From contig DATJTI010000094.1 in the NCBI GenBank assembly GCA_035503615.1, forward strand, positions 1-55,275: a stretch of DNA of 55,275 nucleotides, in the 5' to 3' direction. Position 1 is the first letter of the stretch. Each line of letters starts with the position of its first letter. The notes under the pieces are model-generated. The model ran no database searches and was not told where the DNA came from. It saw only the letters and a list, made by a program, of their open reading frames with translations. Source of the DNA: AP-15 sp035503615 (GTDB taxonomy: Bacteria > Pseudomonadota > Alphaproteobacteria > ATCC43930 > CGMCC-115725). Positions 40,580 to 49,046 of this stretch are shown here, in pieces. Position numbers and translations under genes: made by a program.

Positions 40580-41673
40580 ACCACGAGCTCGGTGTTTGGG
40601 TCGATCAGGTGCATCTGGTTCAGATCGGCGACGAGCGGCATCGCCTCGCCGACGGCACTGGCGGCGGTGGGGTTGACCCGGCCGCAAACCTCGACCCCGT
40701 CCACCGTGAAATAAACCATCGTCTCCATGCCCATCGGTTCGACGACGTCGAGCCGGGCGGAAAACGGGACGATCCCCGGCGTCAACTCGCCGCGCGCCTC
40801 AGTGATGTGCTCGGGGCGCAGACCGAACAACAGCGGATCGCCGATTCGCGCACGATAAGCGGCCTCGCGCTTCGCCGGCACCGGGAACGACAACCAGTCG
40901 GCCAGCCGGACGGTCAGCCCGCTGCCGTTTTCAACAAGGCGGCAGGGCAGCAAATTCATCGTCGGCGAGCCGATGAAGCCGGCGACAAACCGGGTCCTCG
41001 GTGAATGGTAGACCTCGTAAGGCGTGCCGATCTGATCGATCCGGCCGGCGTTCATGACCACGACCCGATCGGCCAGCGTCATCGCCTCGATCTGGTCATG
41101 GGTGACATAGACGGTCGTCGTCGTGACCTTCTGGTGGACCTTCTTGATTTCGGTGCGCATCTGCACCCGCAGCTTGGCATCGAGGTTTGACAGCGGCTCG
41201 TCGAACAGGAACACCTTGGGGTTGCGGACGATGGCGCGGCCCATCGCCACCCGCTGGCGCTGTCCGCCCGAGAGTGCGCGCGGCCGGCGTTCGAGCAGAT
41301 CGGTGATGTCGAGAATGCGCGCCGCGGCCTCGACCCGCTCCTTGATCTCGGTCTTGGGGAACTTCTTCAGCCGCAGCCCGAACGACATGTTCTCGAACAC
41401 GGTCATGTGCGGATAGAGCGCGTAGTTCTGGAACACCATGGCGATGTCCCGGTCCTTGGGCGGCACGTCGTTGACCAGCTGGTCCCCGATATAAATCTCG
41501 CCCTCGGTGCACTCTTCGAGCCCGGCGATCATCCGCAGGGTGGTGGTCTTGCCGCAGCCGGAGGGACCGACCAGAACAACAAACTCGCGATCGGCGATGT
41601 CGAGATCGATCCCGCGGACCGCTGGTGTCTTGTCATACGTCTTGATAATGTTTCGAAGCGCGACCTGCGCCAT
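40576..41673 (-). CDS. ABC transporter ATP-binding protein, UgpC/MalK type
   Basis: A 365-residue ATPase with Walker A GPSGCGKTT, Q-loop FQNYALYPHMTVFEN, signature LSGGQRQRV, Walker B VFLFDEP, switch THDQIEAMTLADR, and a C-terminal OB/TOBE domain (GLRPEHI...) that marks carbohydrate-type importers. Substrates of this subfamily are usually sugars or glycerol-3-phosphate. No permease or binding-protein gene is near, so it may serve several importers, as MsmK-like ATPases do. Start ATG at 41673 follows AAAGG. SDR follows by TTGA overlap. Confidence 0.9.
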   Translation of the reverse strand: MAQVALRNIIKTYDKTPAVRGIDLDIADREFVVLVGPSGCGKTTTLRMIAGLEECTEGEIYIGDQLVNDVPPKDRDIAMVFQNYALYPHMTVFENMSFGLRLKKFPKTEIKERVEAAARILDITDLLERRPRALSGGQRQRVAMGRAIVRNPKVFLFDEPLSNLDAKLRVQMRTEIKKVHQKVTTTTVYVTHDQIEAMTLADRVVVMNAGRIDQIGTPYEVYHSPRTRFVAGFIGSPTMNLLPCRLVENGSGLTVRLADWLSFPVPAKREAAYRARIGDPLLFGLRPEHITEARGELTPGIVPFSARLDVVEPMGMETMVYFTVDGVEVCGRVNPTAASAVGEAMPLVADLNQMHLIDPNTELVV

Positions 41674-41992
41674 GCTGCTCAGCCTTTCGTCGTACCGGTG
41701 CCGCGTCGTACCGGTGCCGCAACCGGGGTGGTGGTGATCCGATATGCGCCCGAGGCCGGCTTCTCCCGGCCTTGTCCCGTCGTCGAGCTTACAGCAAACT
41801 TACGGCGCGGGTTGTCGGAGCGTTGCGCGCATTGTAGCCTAGCCATGCGAAATCGCGCCATCTATTTCGCCAGCAGCAGCCGGCGCCGGATGGAATCGCC
41901 CGACGCTACCCCACGGCGCCGCCCGGTGCCGCGGCTGAGCGGGTGAATTCGCAGCGGTGTCGCGCCGCAGCAAGCCGCCCATTCGCCGCCGG
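41674..41992. other. 319-nt gene-free region upstream of the UgpC-like ATPase
   Basis: No open frame with a credible product. It contains the perfect 16-nt tandem repeat at 41688-41719 close to the ATPase start, and otherwise only GC-rich sequence. It should hold the promoter of the ATPase-SDR pair; I could not pick one reliably. Confidence 0.5.
41688..41719. repeat. Perfect 16-nt tandem duplication before the UgpC-like ATPase
   Basis: CGTCGTACCGGTGCCG is present twice head to tail with no mismatch (41688-41703 and 41704-41719), ending just upstream of the ribosome site of the ATPase gene. Confidence 0.95.
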
Positions 41993-43855
41993 CTACGGCT
42001 CGCCGGCCCGCTGGCCGGGCGGCGCGTCCCCGGCGGAGGGGCTGAAGATACCGGCGTCGTCCTGGCGGGTGCCACGATGATGTTCGAGCTCGTGGGCGTA
42101 GCGGCGCAGCGCGTAGGCCTCGCTCAGATAGCCGAGCACGCGGCGCGCCTCGGCATTGTCGATGACCGGCAGCATCTCCTGCGCCGCCTCGCTGAAGCGG
42201 TCGAGCGCGGTGCGCAGATTATCCCCGGGCAGCAGAAACGATGCGGGTCCGGTCACGAGGTCACCGACGGTCTTCGCCTCGCCGCTGCGCTCGACGGCAC
42301 TCGCCTCGATCGGGTCGACGATCCCGGACAGCCGGCCTTCGCCATCGACGACAAACACCTGCTTGGCGCTGCCGATCGGAAAGCGGCGGCGCAGTTCGTC
42401 GAGGCTCAGATCGGCCGCGATCACCGCCGGGTCGCGGCGCATCATCGGGCCGATCAGCAATTCGTTGATCCAGCCGATATCCTCGGGGCTGTGGATCGCC
42501 AGGCCCTTCAGATGAAAGCGCCAGGTGGCAAACGAATAGCCGAACCAGTGGCGCACCCCGATGGCCGCAGTCACCACCCCGACCATGACCCCGATCGTCG
42601 CCGAAAAATCGCCGGTGGTTTCGAGCACCAGCATGATCATCGTCATCGGCGCGCCGACGATCGCGGCGGCGACCGAACCCATGCCGACCAGCGCATAGAT
42701 CAGCGGATCGGCCGACAGGCCGGGTCCAAGCCGGGCGATCACGCTGCCGATCAAACTGCCGAACAGGCTGCCGAGAAACAGCGACGAGCTGAACAGCCCG
42801 CCGCGGAACCCGGAGCCGATCGAGACGGCCGAGGCGACGATCTTGGCAAGCACCAGCCCGGCGAGAAACGGCAGGGCGAAGCCGGAATGCAGCACCTGCA
42901 GAATGCCGCCATGACCGCTGCCGAGAACCTGCGGAAACGCCAGCGCGATCAACCCGATCAGCAGGCCCCCGAGGATCGGGCGCGCCCAGCGCGGCACCGC
43001 ACGCGTGCGGAACAGCGTCTCGGTCGAGGTCACCCCTTTCATGGTCAGGATGCCGAGCCAGGCCGAGGCCAGCCCGACGCCGAAGAACGCCACGTAATCC
43101 GGCGCCGACAACGAGATGTCGTGCCACACGACAAAGATCGGGTTGGAGCCGACCAGCCCGCGCACGACCAAGACTGCGGTCAATGCGGCGATCCCGACCG
43201 GCGCTAGTGCCTGCAGGGTGTAGGCGCCGATGATCAGTTCGAAGGCGTAAAAGGCCCCGGTCAGCGGTGCGTTGAACGCGGCGGCGATCGCCCCGGCGGC
43301 ACCGCATCCGACGAGGGTGCGCATGTCGTCGCGGCGCAGACCGACGCTGCGCCCGAGCCGCGAGGCCAGCGCCGAGCCGAGCTGGGTGTAGGCCGCTTCG
43401 AGCCCAACCGAGGCGCCGAACCCGCCCGACAGGATCGTGACCCAGACCAGACCGAGGCTGTCGCCGAGCGACATCCGCCCGCCGAACAGCGCGTTGGCCT
43501 CGATCGCATCGACCACCTCGCGCGGGCGCCAGCGCCGTAGCAGCAACGAACTGAGGCCGACCAGCATGCCGCCGAGCACCGGTGCCGCCACCAGACGGGC
43601 CGGTCCGAGACGCGCGGCGTCGCTCAGATGGCCGCCGAACGGCAGCGCGAAAGCGAAATGCCGGGCGAGATCGAGCAACAGATCGGTGGCAACAACGCCG
43701 AGACCGGAGGCGATACCGGCGCCGAGCGCCAGCACCAGCAGAAACAATTCGCTGTCACGCAGCCGCGCCTCGGCACGTCGCGGCCCGATGGCAGCCGCTG
43801 ACGCGGTCTCCTCTCCCCCGGTGGCAGGTGCGATCTCGGCCACACGCCTGCGCAT
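41993..43855 (-). CDS. ClC-family chloride channel/transporter with CBS domains
   Basis: A 620-residue protein. Residues about 30-440 form the ClC membrane core with GGFGASVGLEAAYTQLGS (gating Glu kept, in GLEAAY instead of GREGP), FNAPLTGAFYAFELIIGAY and IGSGFRGGLFSSSLFLG; the cytosolic tail (about 455-580) holds a CBS pair (LKGLAIHSPEDIGWINELL to MLPVIDN). At the position of the proton-coupling Glu203 of E. coli ClcA there is Leu (FEL for IEE), so passive or differently coupled chloride transport is possible. I chose the ATG at 43855; a TTG at 43879 is possible. Confidence 0.9.
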   Translation of the reverse strand: MRRRVAEIAPATGGEETASAAAIGPRRAEARLRDSELFLLVLALGAGIASGLGVVATDLLLDLARHFAFALPFGGHLSDAARLGPARLVAAPVLGGMLVGLSSLLLRRWRPREVVDAIEANALFGGRMSLGDSLGLVWVTILSGGFGASVGLEAAYTQLGSALASRLGRSVGLRRDDMRTLVGCGAAGAIAAAFNAPLTGAFYAFELIIGAYTLQALAPVGIAALTAVLVVRGLVGSNPIFVVWHDISLSAPDYVAFFGVGLASAWLGILTMKGVTSTETLFRTRAVPRWARPILGGLLIGLIALAFPQVLGSGHGGILQVLHSGFALPFLAGLVLAKIVASAVSIGSGFRGGLFSSSLFLGSLFGSLIGSVIARLGPGLSADPLIYALVGMGSVAAAIVGAPMTMIMLVLETTGDFSATIGVMVGVVTAAIGVRHWFGYSFATWRFHLKGLAIHSPEDIGWINELLIGPMMRRDPAVIAADLSLDELRRRFPIGSAKQVFVVDGEGRLSGIVDPIEASAVERSGEAKTVGDLVTGPASFLLPGDNLRTALDRFSEAAQEMLPVIDNAEARRVLGYLSEAYALRRYAHELEHHRGTRQDDAGIFSPSAGDAPPGQRAGEP

Positions 43856-43968
43856 AGGCGAGTTCGCCGGGGCTGGCAAGGGGCAGCCTTGCGGCCAAAA
43901 GATGTTGCAATTGCGGCGCCGCGACCATCCACGACCAAAAGGGCCCGGCCGCGGTCCCCCGGACGCGG

Positions 43969-45102
43969 TCAGTGGCGCACGAAATAAACGCGGTAGAGCT
44001 GGTCGCGAAAACTGGCACTGGCCTCGATCGCCGATTGGAAATCGGACTTGCCGAGCACAAAGGTGTCGAGCGGCTCGGTGGCAAGAACCGTGGCATTGCG
44101 CGGTTCGCCGCTGATCAGCGCCACCTCGCCAAAGAAATCGCCGCGCCCCAGCCGCGCCACCTCGTGGTCGGCGCGCATCACATCGACCTCGCCATCGGAG
44201 ATCAGATAGAACTCCTCACCGGGCTCGCCTTCGCGAATGATCGTATCGCCGGCGGCGAAACTGCGCTTTGTCATCTTCTCGGCAACATTGGTCAGTTGGA
44301 TCGGGGTCAGGGCGCGGAACAGGTCGACCGCGCGCAGGAACTCGCAGATCCGCAGCGCGTCGTGCAGCACCACATCGGAGACGATCCGGCCATCGACCAT
44401 GTGCACGAGGCGGTCGGCGGATTCGATGATGCGGTAATCATGCGTGACCATGATCACGGCCGCCTGGTGCTCGACCGTCGTCTCCTTGAGCAGATCGATC
44501 ACCTTGCGCGCCGACTCGCGGTCGAGTGCCGCGGTCGGCTCATCGGCGAGCACGAGATGCGGATTATTGACCAGAGCGCGGGCAATCGCGACCCGCTGGC
44601 GCTCACCGCCGGACAAAAGCCGCGGCCGGTAATCGACCCGGTGGCCGAGCCCGAGCCGTTCGAGAATGGCAGTGCCCCGCTGGCGCATCTCGTTGGCCGG
44701 CGTGCGACCGAGCTGCATTGCCATCTTGACGTTCTCGTAGGCGGTAAGCGCATCGAACAGATTGTGCATCTGAAAGACAAAGCCGATCTCGCGCCGGACC
44801 GCGACCAGATCGCGCGGTGACAGTGACGACAGCTCACGGCCGAGCACCTCGACCCGCCCCTCGTCGATCGAGCGCAATGCCCCGATCAGCGTCAGGAGGG
44901 TGGTCTTGCCGGCCCCCGACGGGCCGGTCATCACCACGAGCTGGCCCGGCAGGATCTCGATCCGATTGTCGAACAATACCTGGTTGCGTCCGGCCCCCTC
45001 GCCATACCAATGGTTCAACCCATCGACCTCGACGACGCTGGCCGGAGCGGGGGCTGCGAGCGGGAGCGGAGCCAGCGGTTCGGCGACCATCGCATCCCCC
45101 AT
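43969..45102 (-). CDS. ABC ATPase fused to a cyclic-nucleotide-binding domain (DevA-like)
   Basis: A 377-residue fusion. Residues 25-240 are an ABC ATPase of the MacB/LolD/DevA exporter class: Walker A GPSGAGKTT at 60-68, signature LSGGERQRVA and Walker B HLVLADEPTAA. From about residue 245 it is a cNMP-binding domain: LFRALTPIQLTNVAEKM, IIREGEPGEEFYLISDGEV and the phosphate cassette FGEVALISGEPRNATV, with the Glu and Arg that contact the cyclic nucleotide. ATPase activity may thus be gated by cAMP or cGMP. Its start overlaps the permease stop (TGATG). Two permease genes precede it; no adaptor gene is adjacent on this strand. Confidence 0.88.
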   Translation of the reverse strand: MGDAMVAEPLAPLPLAAPAPASVVEVDGLNHWYGEGAGRNQVLFDNRIEILPGQLVVMTGPSGAGKTTLLTLIGALRSIDEGRVEVLGRELSSLSPRDLVAVRREIGFVFQMHNLFDALTAYENVKMAMQLGRTPANEMRQRGTAILERLGLGHRVDYRPRLLSGGERQRVAIARALVNNPHLVLADEPTAALDRESARKVIDLLKETTVEHQAAVIMVTHDYRIIESADRLVHMVDGRIVSDVVLHDALRICEFLRAVDLFRALTPIQLTNVAEKMTKRSFAAGDTIIREGEPGEEFYLISDGEVDVMRADHEVARLGRGDFFGEVALISGEPRNATVLATEPLDTFVLGKSDFQSAIEASASFRDQLYRVYFVRH

Positions 45103-46286
45103 CAAAATACCTCGGCCGGATCGGCCTTGATCACGCGGCGCACCGCGATGACCGCCGAGATCAGGCACATGCCGAGGGTCAACCCGAGGCTGAGGAGGGT
45201 GATTGCGACAGTCATCCGCAGCGGCAAGAGCGCGATCTTGCCGATCACCCAATAGAGCGCGAAGCCGACCAGCCAGGCCGGCAGCCAGCCGGCGAAGCCG
45301 TTCAGCGCGGCCTGCCCGAGCACCACCCGCAACAGGTAGCGCGTCGGATAGCCGATCGCCTTCAGCGTTGCGTATTGCGCCAGCTGGTCGGCGATATCGG
45401 CATAGGTGACCTGGTATGAGATCAGCATGCCGACGACAAAGCCGACGATGGTCCCGATCGCGAAGATCGGCCCGGCCGACGACACATCGGCCTGGTAGGC
45501 GCGCTCAAACGCGAGCAGCTGGGATTTCGTCATGACCGCGATATCGCGCGGCAGCGCCTTTGCCAGCGCCTGCTGCACGCGTGCCGAGTCGGCCCCGGCG
45601 GCGAGCTTGATGACCCCGGCCGCGATGCCGGGCGGGTTTCCGGCGACGCCGCGCAGCATATCGGCAAAGGTGCGATCACTCATCACCACCGTGCCATCGC
45701 TCTGAAAATCGGGACCGAGCGCAAAGCTGCCGACGATGCTGACCGCGGTGCCGTTCAGTTGGGAACGGCGCGCCCCCCGATCCATGCCGAGAAAGCGGCG
45801 CGAGCGGCGATCGACGAGGATCGTGCCCGGTGATGCGAGCCGTTCGCGTGCGGCATTGATGTCGGCGAACAGAAACACCGGCTGGCCGGGATCGAAGGCC
45901 AAGCCACGCACCAGGAACACTTTGCCGTCGATCGGATTTTTCCAGAACAAATCGGACCAGTCGGCATAGAGCGGCCGGGCGCTGGCGACCCCGGGAACCC
46001 GCCGCGCCGTGGCCAGGAGGGCGAGCGGGATCGGGTCCTGGGTCGCAAACTGATATTTGTGCACGCTCTGCAGAAAGATGTCGCCATCGAGGCCGCGGAT
46101 CACCTGCAGCGAGCTGGCGAAAAAGCCCTGCTCGAAGCCGAGCTGCATCAGCATCAACAGAACGGCAAACCCGATCCCGGCGCTGGAGCGCAACAGGCGG
46201 CGCCGGTTCGCCACCAGGCTGCGCCAGGCGAGCGGCACCGAGGTGCCGATGCCGGCTCGATCGTGGCGCGCCGCGGTGATCGACAA
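45102..46286 (-). CDS. ABC exporter permease, DevC/FtsX type (second)
   Basis: A 394-residue FtsX/MacB-like permease: one N-terminal transmembrane helix (SAGIGFAVLLMLMQLGFEQG), a periplasmic domain of about 200 residues, then three helices (ASAGPIFAIGTIVGFVVGML region; GWLPAWLVGFALYWVIG; TLLSLGLTLGMCLISAVIA) and the conserved end VIKADPAEVF. The segment QLAQYATLKAIGYP is the coupling helix motif of DevC proteins. The TTG at 46286 has GGGAG upstream. It lies 17 nt after the first permease gene and overlaps the ATPase gene. Confidence 0.85.
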   Translation of the reverse strand: MSITAARHDRAGIGTSVPLAWRSLVANRRRLLRSSAGIGFAVLLMLMQLGFEQGFFASSLQVIRGLDGDIFLQSVHKYQFATQDPIPLALLATARRVPGVASARPLYADWSDLFWKNPIDGKVFLVRGLAFDPGQPVFLFADINAARERLASPGTILVDRRSRRFLGMDRGARRSQLNGTAVSIVGSFALGPDFQSDGTVVMSDRTFADMLRGVAGNPPGIAAGVIKLAAGADSARVQQALAKALPRDIAVMTKSQLLAFERAYQADVSSAGPIFAIGTIVGFVVGMLISYQVTYADIADQLAQYATLKAIGYPTRYLLRVVLGQAALNGFAGWLPAWLVGFALYWVIGKIALLPLRMTVAITLLSLGLTLGMCLISAVIAVRRVIKADPAEVF

Positions 46287-46302
46287 ATCCGCCGCTCCCG
46301 GC

Positions 46303-47433
46303 TCAGAATACGTCGGCCGGATCGGCCCGGCGCAGGCCGCCGAGCGCCAGCAGCGCCGAGAGCGCCGCCATGATCAGGGTCGCGACAAACACGACGACGA
46401 GGTGCGAGACCGTCATCGTCACCGGCAGCAACGTGCGCTCGCGGATCAGGCGATAGATCCAGATCGAAGCGGCCAGCCCCGGAACAAAACCGGCGACGGC
46501 GACGAAGAGCGACATCGCCGCGACCGTACCGGCAAGCGCGCCGTCGCTGTGGCCGATCGCCTTCAGCGTGGCGAATTGCGGCAATTGGCGGCCAACCTGG
46601 GTGGCGACGATCTGGTATACGACCATGATCCCGACCACGATCGCGATCACCAGCCCCGAGCCGAAGATCAGCCCGACCGAGGTCCGCGTGGTCCAATACG
46701 CGGCCTCGGCGCGGGCGATCGCGGCGCGGGTGAAGATCCTGGTGCCGGGACCGGCGCGCGCGGCCAGCGCTTTTGCGGCGTTGTCCGGATCGATGCCGGG
46801 TTTCAGCCAGATCGCGCCGAGATTGGCCATGGCGAGGCTGCGGCGCGGAAACAGGCGGGCGAAATTCGCCGTATCGACGAGCGCCACGCCGAGCCCCATA
46901 AAGCCGGTGCCGAGCCGGTAGCGACCGCCGATCGTCTCGCTGCGGGTGCCGATCTCGACCACCCGGCCGGTGGTCAGCGGGCCGAAGATGGCGCGGCTGG
47001 TGCCGTCGACAAGCACAGTGTCCGGCCGGTCGAGCACTGGCCGCTGCCGCTCGATGCTGCGCGGCAGGAACAGGCTGGCCGCCGGATCGAAGCCGATCAC
47101 AAAAAGGTCCGGCCACACCCCGCCGGTGCGGCCTTTCCATTTCGCGAGGCCGAAATAAAGCGGGGTTGCCCCGGCGACCCCGGGCGCTGCGCGCAACCGG
47201 TCGAGGCGGTCGAGCGGGAACGCCCCGGGCTGCCCCTGGAACTCGTACTGGTCCGAAACCAGCAGCAGGTCAAAATTCATGTTGTCGTAAAGCAGCATCC
47301 CCCCCTGCGGCACCGCAAAGAACAGACCGAGCTGGATGAAGACCAGCACGATCGCCATGAAGATACCGATCAGCGCCAGCGCGGTCCGGCCCTTTTGATA
47401 GGCCAGGATTCGCCAGGCGAGCACAATCGTCAC
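46303..47433 (-). CDS. ABC exporter permease, DevC/FtsX type (first)
   Basis: A 376-residue permease paralogous to the next gene: ALALIGIFMAIVLVFIQLG as first helix, a periplasmic domain, and SVGLIFGSGLVIAIVVGIMVV, FVPGLAASIWIYRLI and HLVVVFVATLIMAALSALLA as the last three helices, ending GGLRRADPADVF. LPQFATLKAIGHSDG is the coupling motif. The start is uncertain; a GTG at 47433 (VTIVLAWRILAYQKG) gives the same layout as the paralogue. The pair could form a heterodimeric permease with the cNMP-binding ATPase. Confidence 0.82.
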   Translation of the reverse strand: MTIVLAWRILAYQKGRTALALIGIFMAIVLVFIQLGLFFAVPQGGMLLYDNMNFDLLLVSDQYEFQGQPGAFPLDRLDRLRAAPGVAGATPLYFGLAKWKGRTGGVWPDLFVIGFDPAASLFLPRSIERQRPVLDRPDTVLVDGTSRAIFGPLTTGRVVEIGTRSETIGGRYRLGTGFMGLGVALVDTANFARLFPRRSLAMANLGAIWLKPGIDPDNAAKALAARAGPGTRIFTRAAIARAEAAYWTTRTSVGLIFGSGLVIAIVVGIMVVYQIVATQVGRQLPQFATLKAIGHSDGALAGTVAAMSLFVAVAGFVPGLAASIWIYRLIRERTLLPVTMTVSHLVVVFVATLIMAALSALLALGGLRRADPADVF

Positions 47434-47831
47434 TTGCCGCCACACCCCCGAGAGGCAGTCGCCCGGTACGTGAACCCCGCCCCGGTGCCACGGCGACAAC
47501 CGGCCGCCGATGCGCCAGGCAGATCCGCCCGGCGGTTGCTGCCGCCCTTGTCATAATCACCCTTGACCAGTGGCTCGGGTCAATCCGCTTGTTGCCGAAG
47601 CGCGAAAAATCCGCGGCGGTGTGCCGGCCGCTCGCCGTGGCCCCGGTTGGAGCGCGCTGCACCGGTCGCCAGCGCATTCGCGGATGCCGTCGCCATGCAT
47701 GGCGCTTCCGCCGCCAGGGGCGCAGCGATTTCACCGTGGATCGCAGTATTTTGCAGAATCGGCAGCCTACGGAACCTCCGCGCTTTCAAGTTGTTGCGTC
47801 GGTTGGCGGGGTCGCAGAGGAGCCGGGAACA
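47434..47831. other. Divergent regulatory region between the DevC-like and RND operons
   Basis: About 400 nt without a secure gene; the RND adaptor frame is open over part of it (possible GTG start at 47736). It contains the inverted repeat at 47563-47583. Both operons start from here in opposite directions. Confidence 0.5.
47563..47583. promoter_or_regulatory. Operator-like inverted repeat between divergent efflux operons
   Basis: TTGACC and GGTCAA half-sites, perfectly inverted, with a 9-nt spacer. The right half also reads as a -35 hexamer (TTGACC) towards the DevC-like operon. Size and position suit a dimeric regulator binding site, but no regulator gene is adjacent. Confidence 0.4.
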
Positions 47832-49040
47832 TTGCGGCGGGGATTGGCGGTTGCTCTCATCCTCGCTGTGGCGGCGGTGGGATTGGTCGGCTGGAAGCTG
47901 GTTGGTCACGCGTCGGCGCTCGCCCCGGCGGCGACATCGCCTCCGGCCGTCCCGGTAACGGCGGCGGTGGTCAAGACCGCGGATGTGCCGGCCATTCTGC
48001 CGGCGCTCGGCACCGTGCAATCAATCGACACGGTCAACGTCATGCCGCAGGTCAACGGGCGGATCATGGCGATCTACTTCAAGCAGGGCGACGAGGTAAA
48101 GGCTGGACAGCCGCTGTTTCTGATTGATCCGCGTCCTTATCAGGCGGCGCTCGATCAGGCGCAAGGGCAGCTCGCCCATGATCAGGCGGCGCTTGCCGAA
48201 GCCAGGATGGATCTCGCCCGCTACCGGCGGCTGACCAAGGAAAACTCGATCGCGACCCAGACCGAACAGGACCAGATTTACGTGGTCGGGCAGGACCAGG
48301 GAACGGTGCAGCTCGACAAGGCCAATGTCGCAAACGCCGAGCTCAATCTCTCCTACTGCCATATCGACGCGCCGGTCGCCGGGCGCACCGGGGCGCTGCA
48401 GGTCGATCTCGGCAATTATGTGCAGGCGGCGAGCAGCGCCCAGCAATCGGGCAACACGCAGTCCGGCGCCGCGGGGTCGGTGACGCCGGGCACGACGCCA
48501 TCGGCGGGCGTCACGCCGCTGGTGGCGATCACCCAGATGCACCCGATCTATGTCAGCTTCAGCGTGCCGGAGAGCCAGCTCGACACGATCCTCGCCAACC
48601 AGGCCAAGGGTCCGCTGACCGTCGAGGCGCACCGGGCCTCGGGCGCGCTGATCGCCACCGGCAAGCTCACCCTGATCAGCAACGAGGTCGACACCGCGAC
48701 CGGCACGATCCTGCTCGAGGGCACCTTTGCCAACCGGCACGAGCGGTTGTGGCCGAACCAGTTCGTCTCGATCCGGCTGGTCGAGTTCATCCGGCGCAAC
48801 GCGCTCACGGTTCCGGCGGCGGCGGTGATGACTGGCCCGACCGGCCCCTATGTCTATGTGATCGGCGCCGGCAGCAAGGTGAGCCGGGTCAATGTGCAGG
48901 TGACCGCGACGCAGGACAATATCGCGGTCATCGGCAAGGGTTTGAAATCAGGCGAACAAGTCGTCACCAACGGCCAGTACCGGCTCGACAACGGGGTCGC
49001 GGTCAGCATTCAGACGCCGAAAGCCGCGGCCACCGGCTGA
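47832..49040 (+). CDS. RND efflux periplasmic adaptor (AcrA/MdtA family)
   Basis: A 402-residue membrane fusion protein. The N-terminal hydrophobic anchor (LAVALILAVAAVGLVGWKLV) is followed by the biotinyl-lipoyl half NVMPQVNGRIMAIYFKQGDEVKAGQ, an alpha-hairpin (LDQAQGQLAHDQAALAEARM) and the second half YCHIDAPVAGRTGALQVDLGNYV, then the beta-barrel and membrane-proximal domains (RRNALTVPAAAVM). The start is uncertain: the TTG at 47832 has a strong GAGGAG site; a GTG at 47736 would add 32 residues. It links the RND pump encoded 6 nt downstream to an outer-membrane channel not seen here. Confidence 0.9.
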   Translation: MRRGLAVALILAVAAVGLVGWKLVGHASALAPAATSPPAVPVTAAVVKTADVPAILPALGTVQSIDTVNVMPQVNGRIMAIYFKQGDEVKAGQPLFLIDPRPYQAALDQAQGQLAHDQAALAEARMDLARYRRLTKENSIATQTEQDQIYVVGQDQGTVQLDKANVANAELNLSYCHIDAPVAGRTGALQVDLGNYVQAASSAQQSGNTQSGAAGSVTPGTTPSAGVTPLVAITQMHPIYVSFSVPESQLDTILANQAKGPLTVEAHRASGALIATGKLTLISNEVDTATGTILLEGTFANRHERLWPNQFVSIRLVEFIRRNALTVPAAAVMTGPTGPYVYVIGAGSKVSRVNVQVTATQDNIAVIGKGLKSGEQVVTNGQYRLDNGVAVSIQTPKAAATG

Positions 49041-49046
49041 GCCGTC

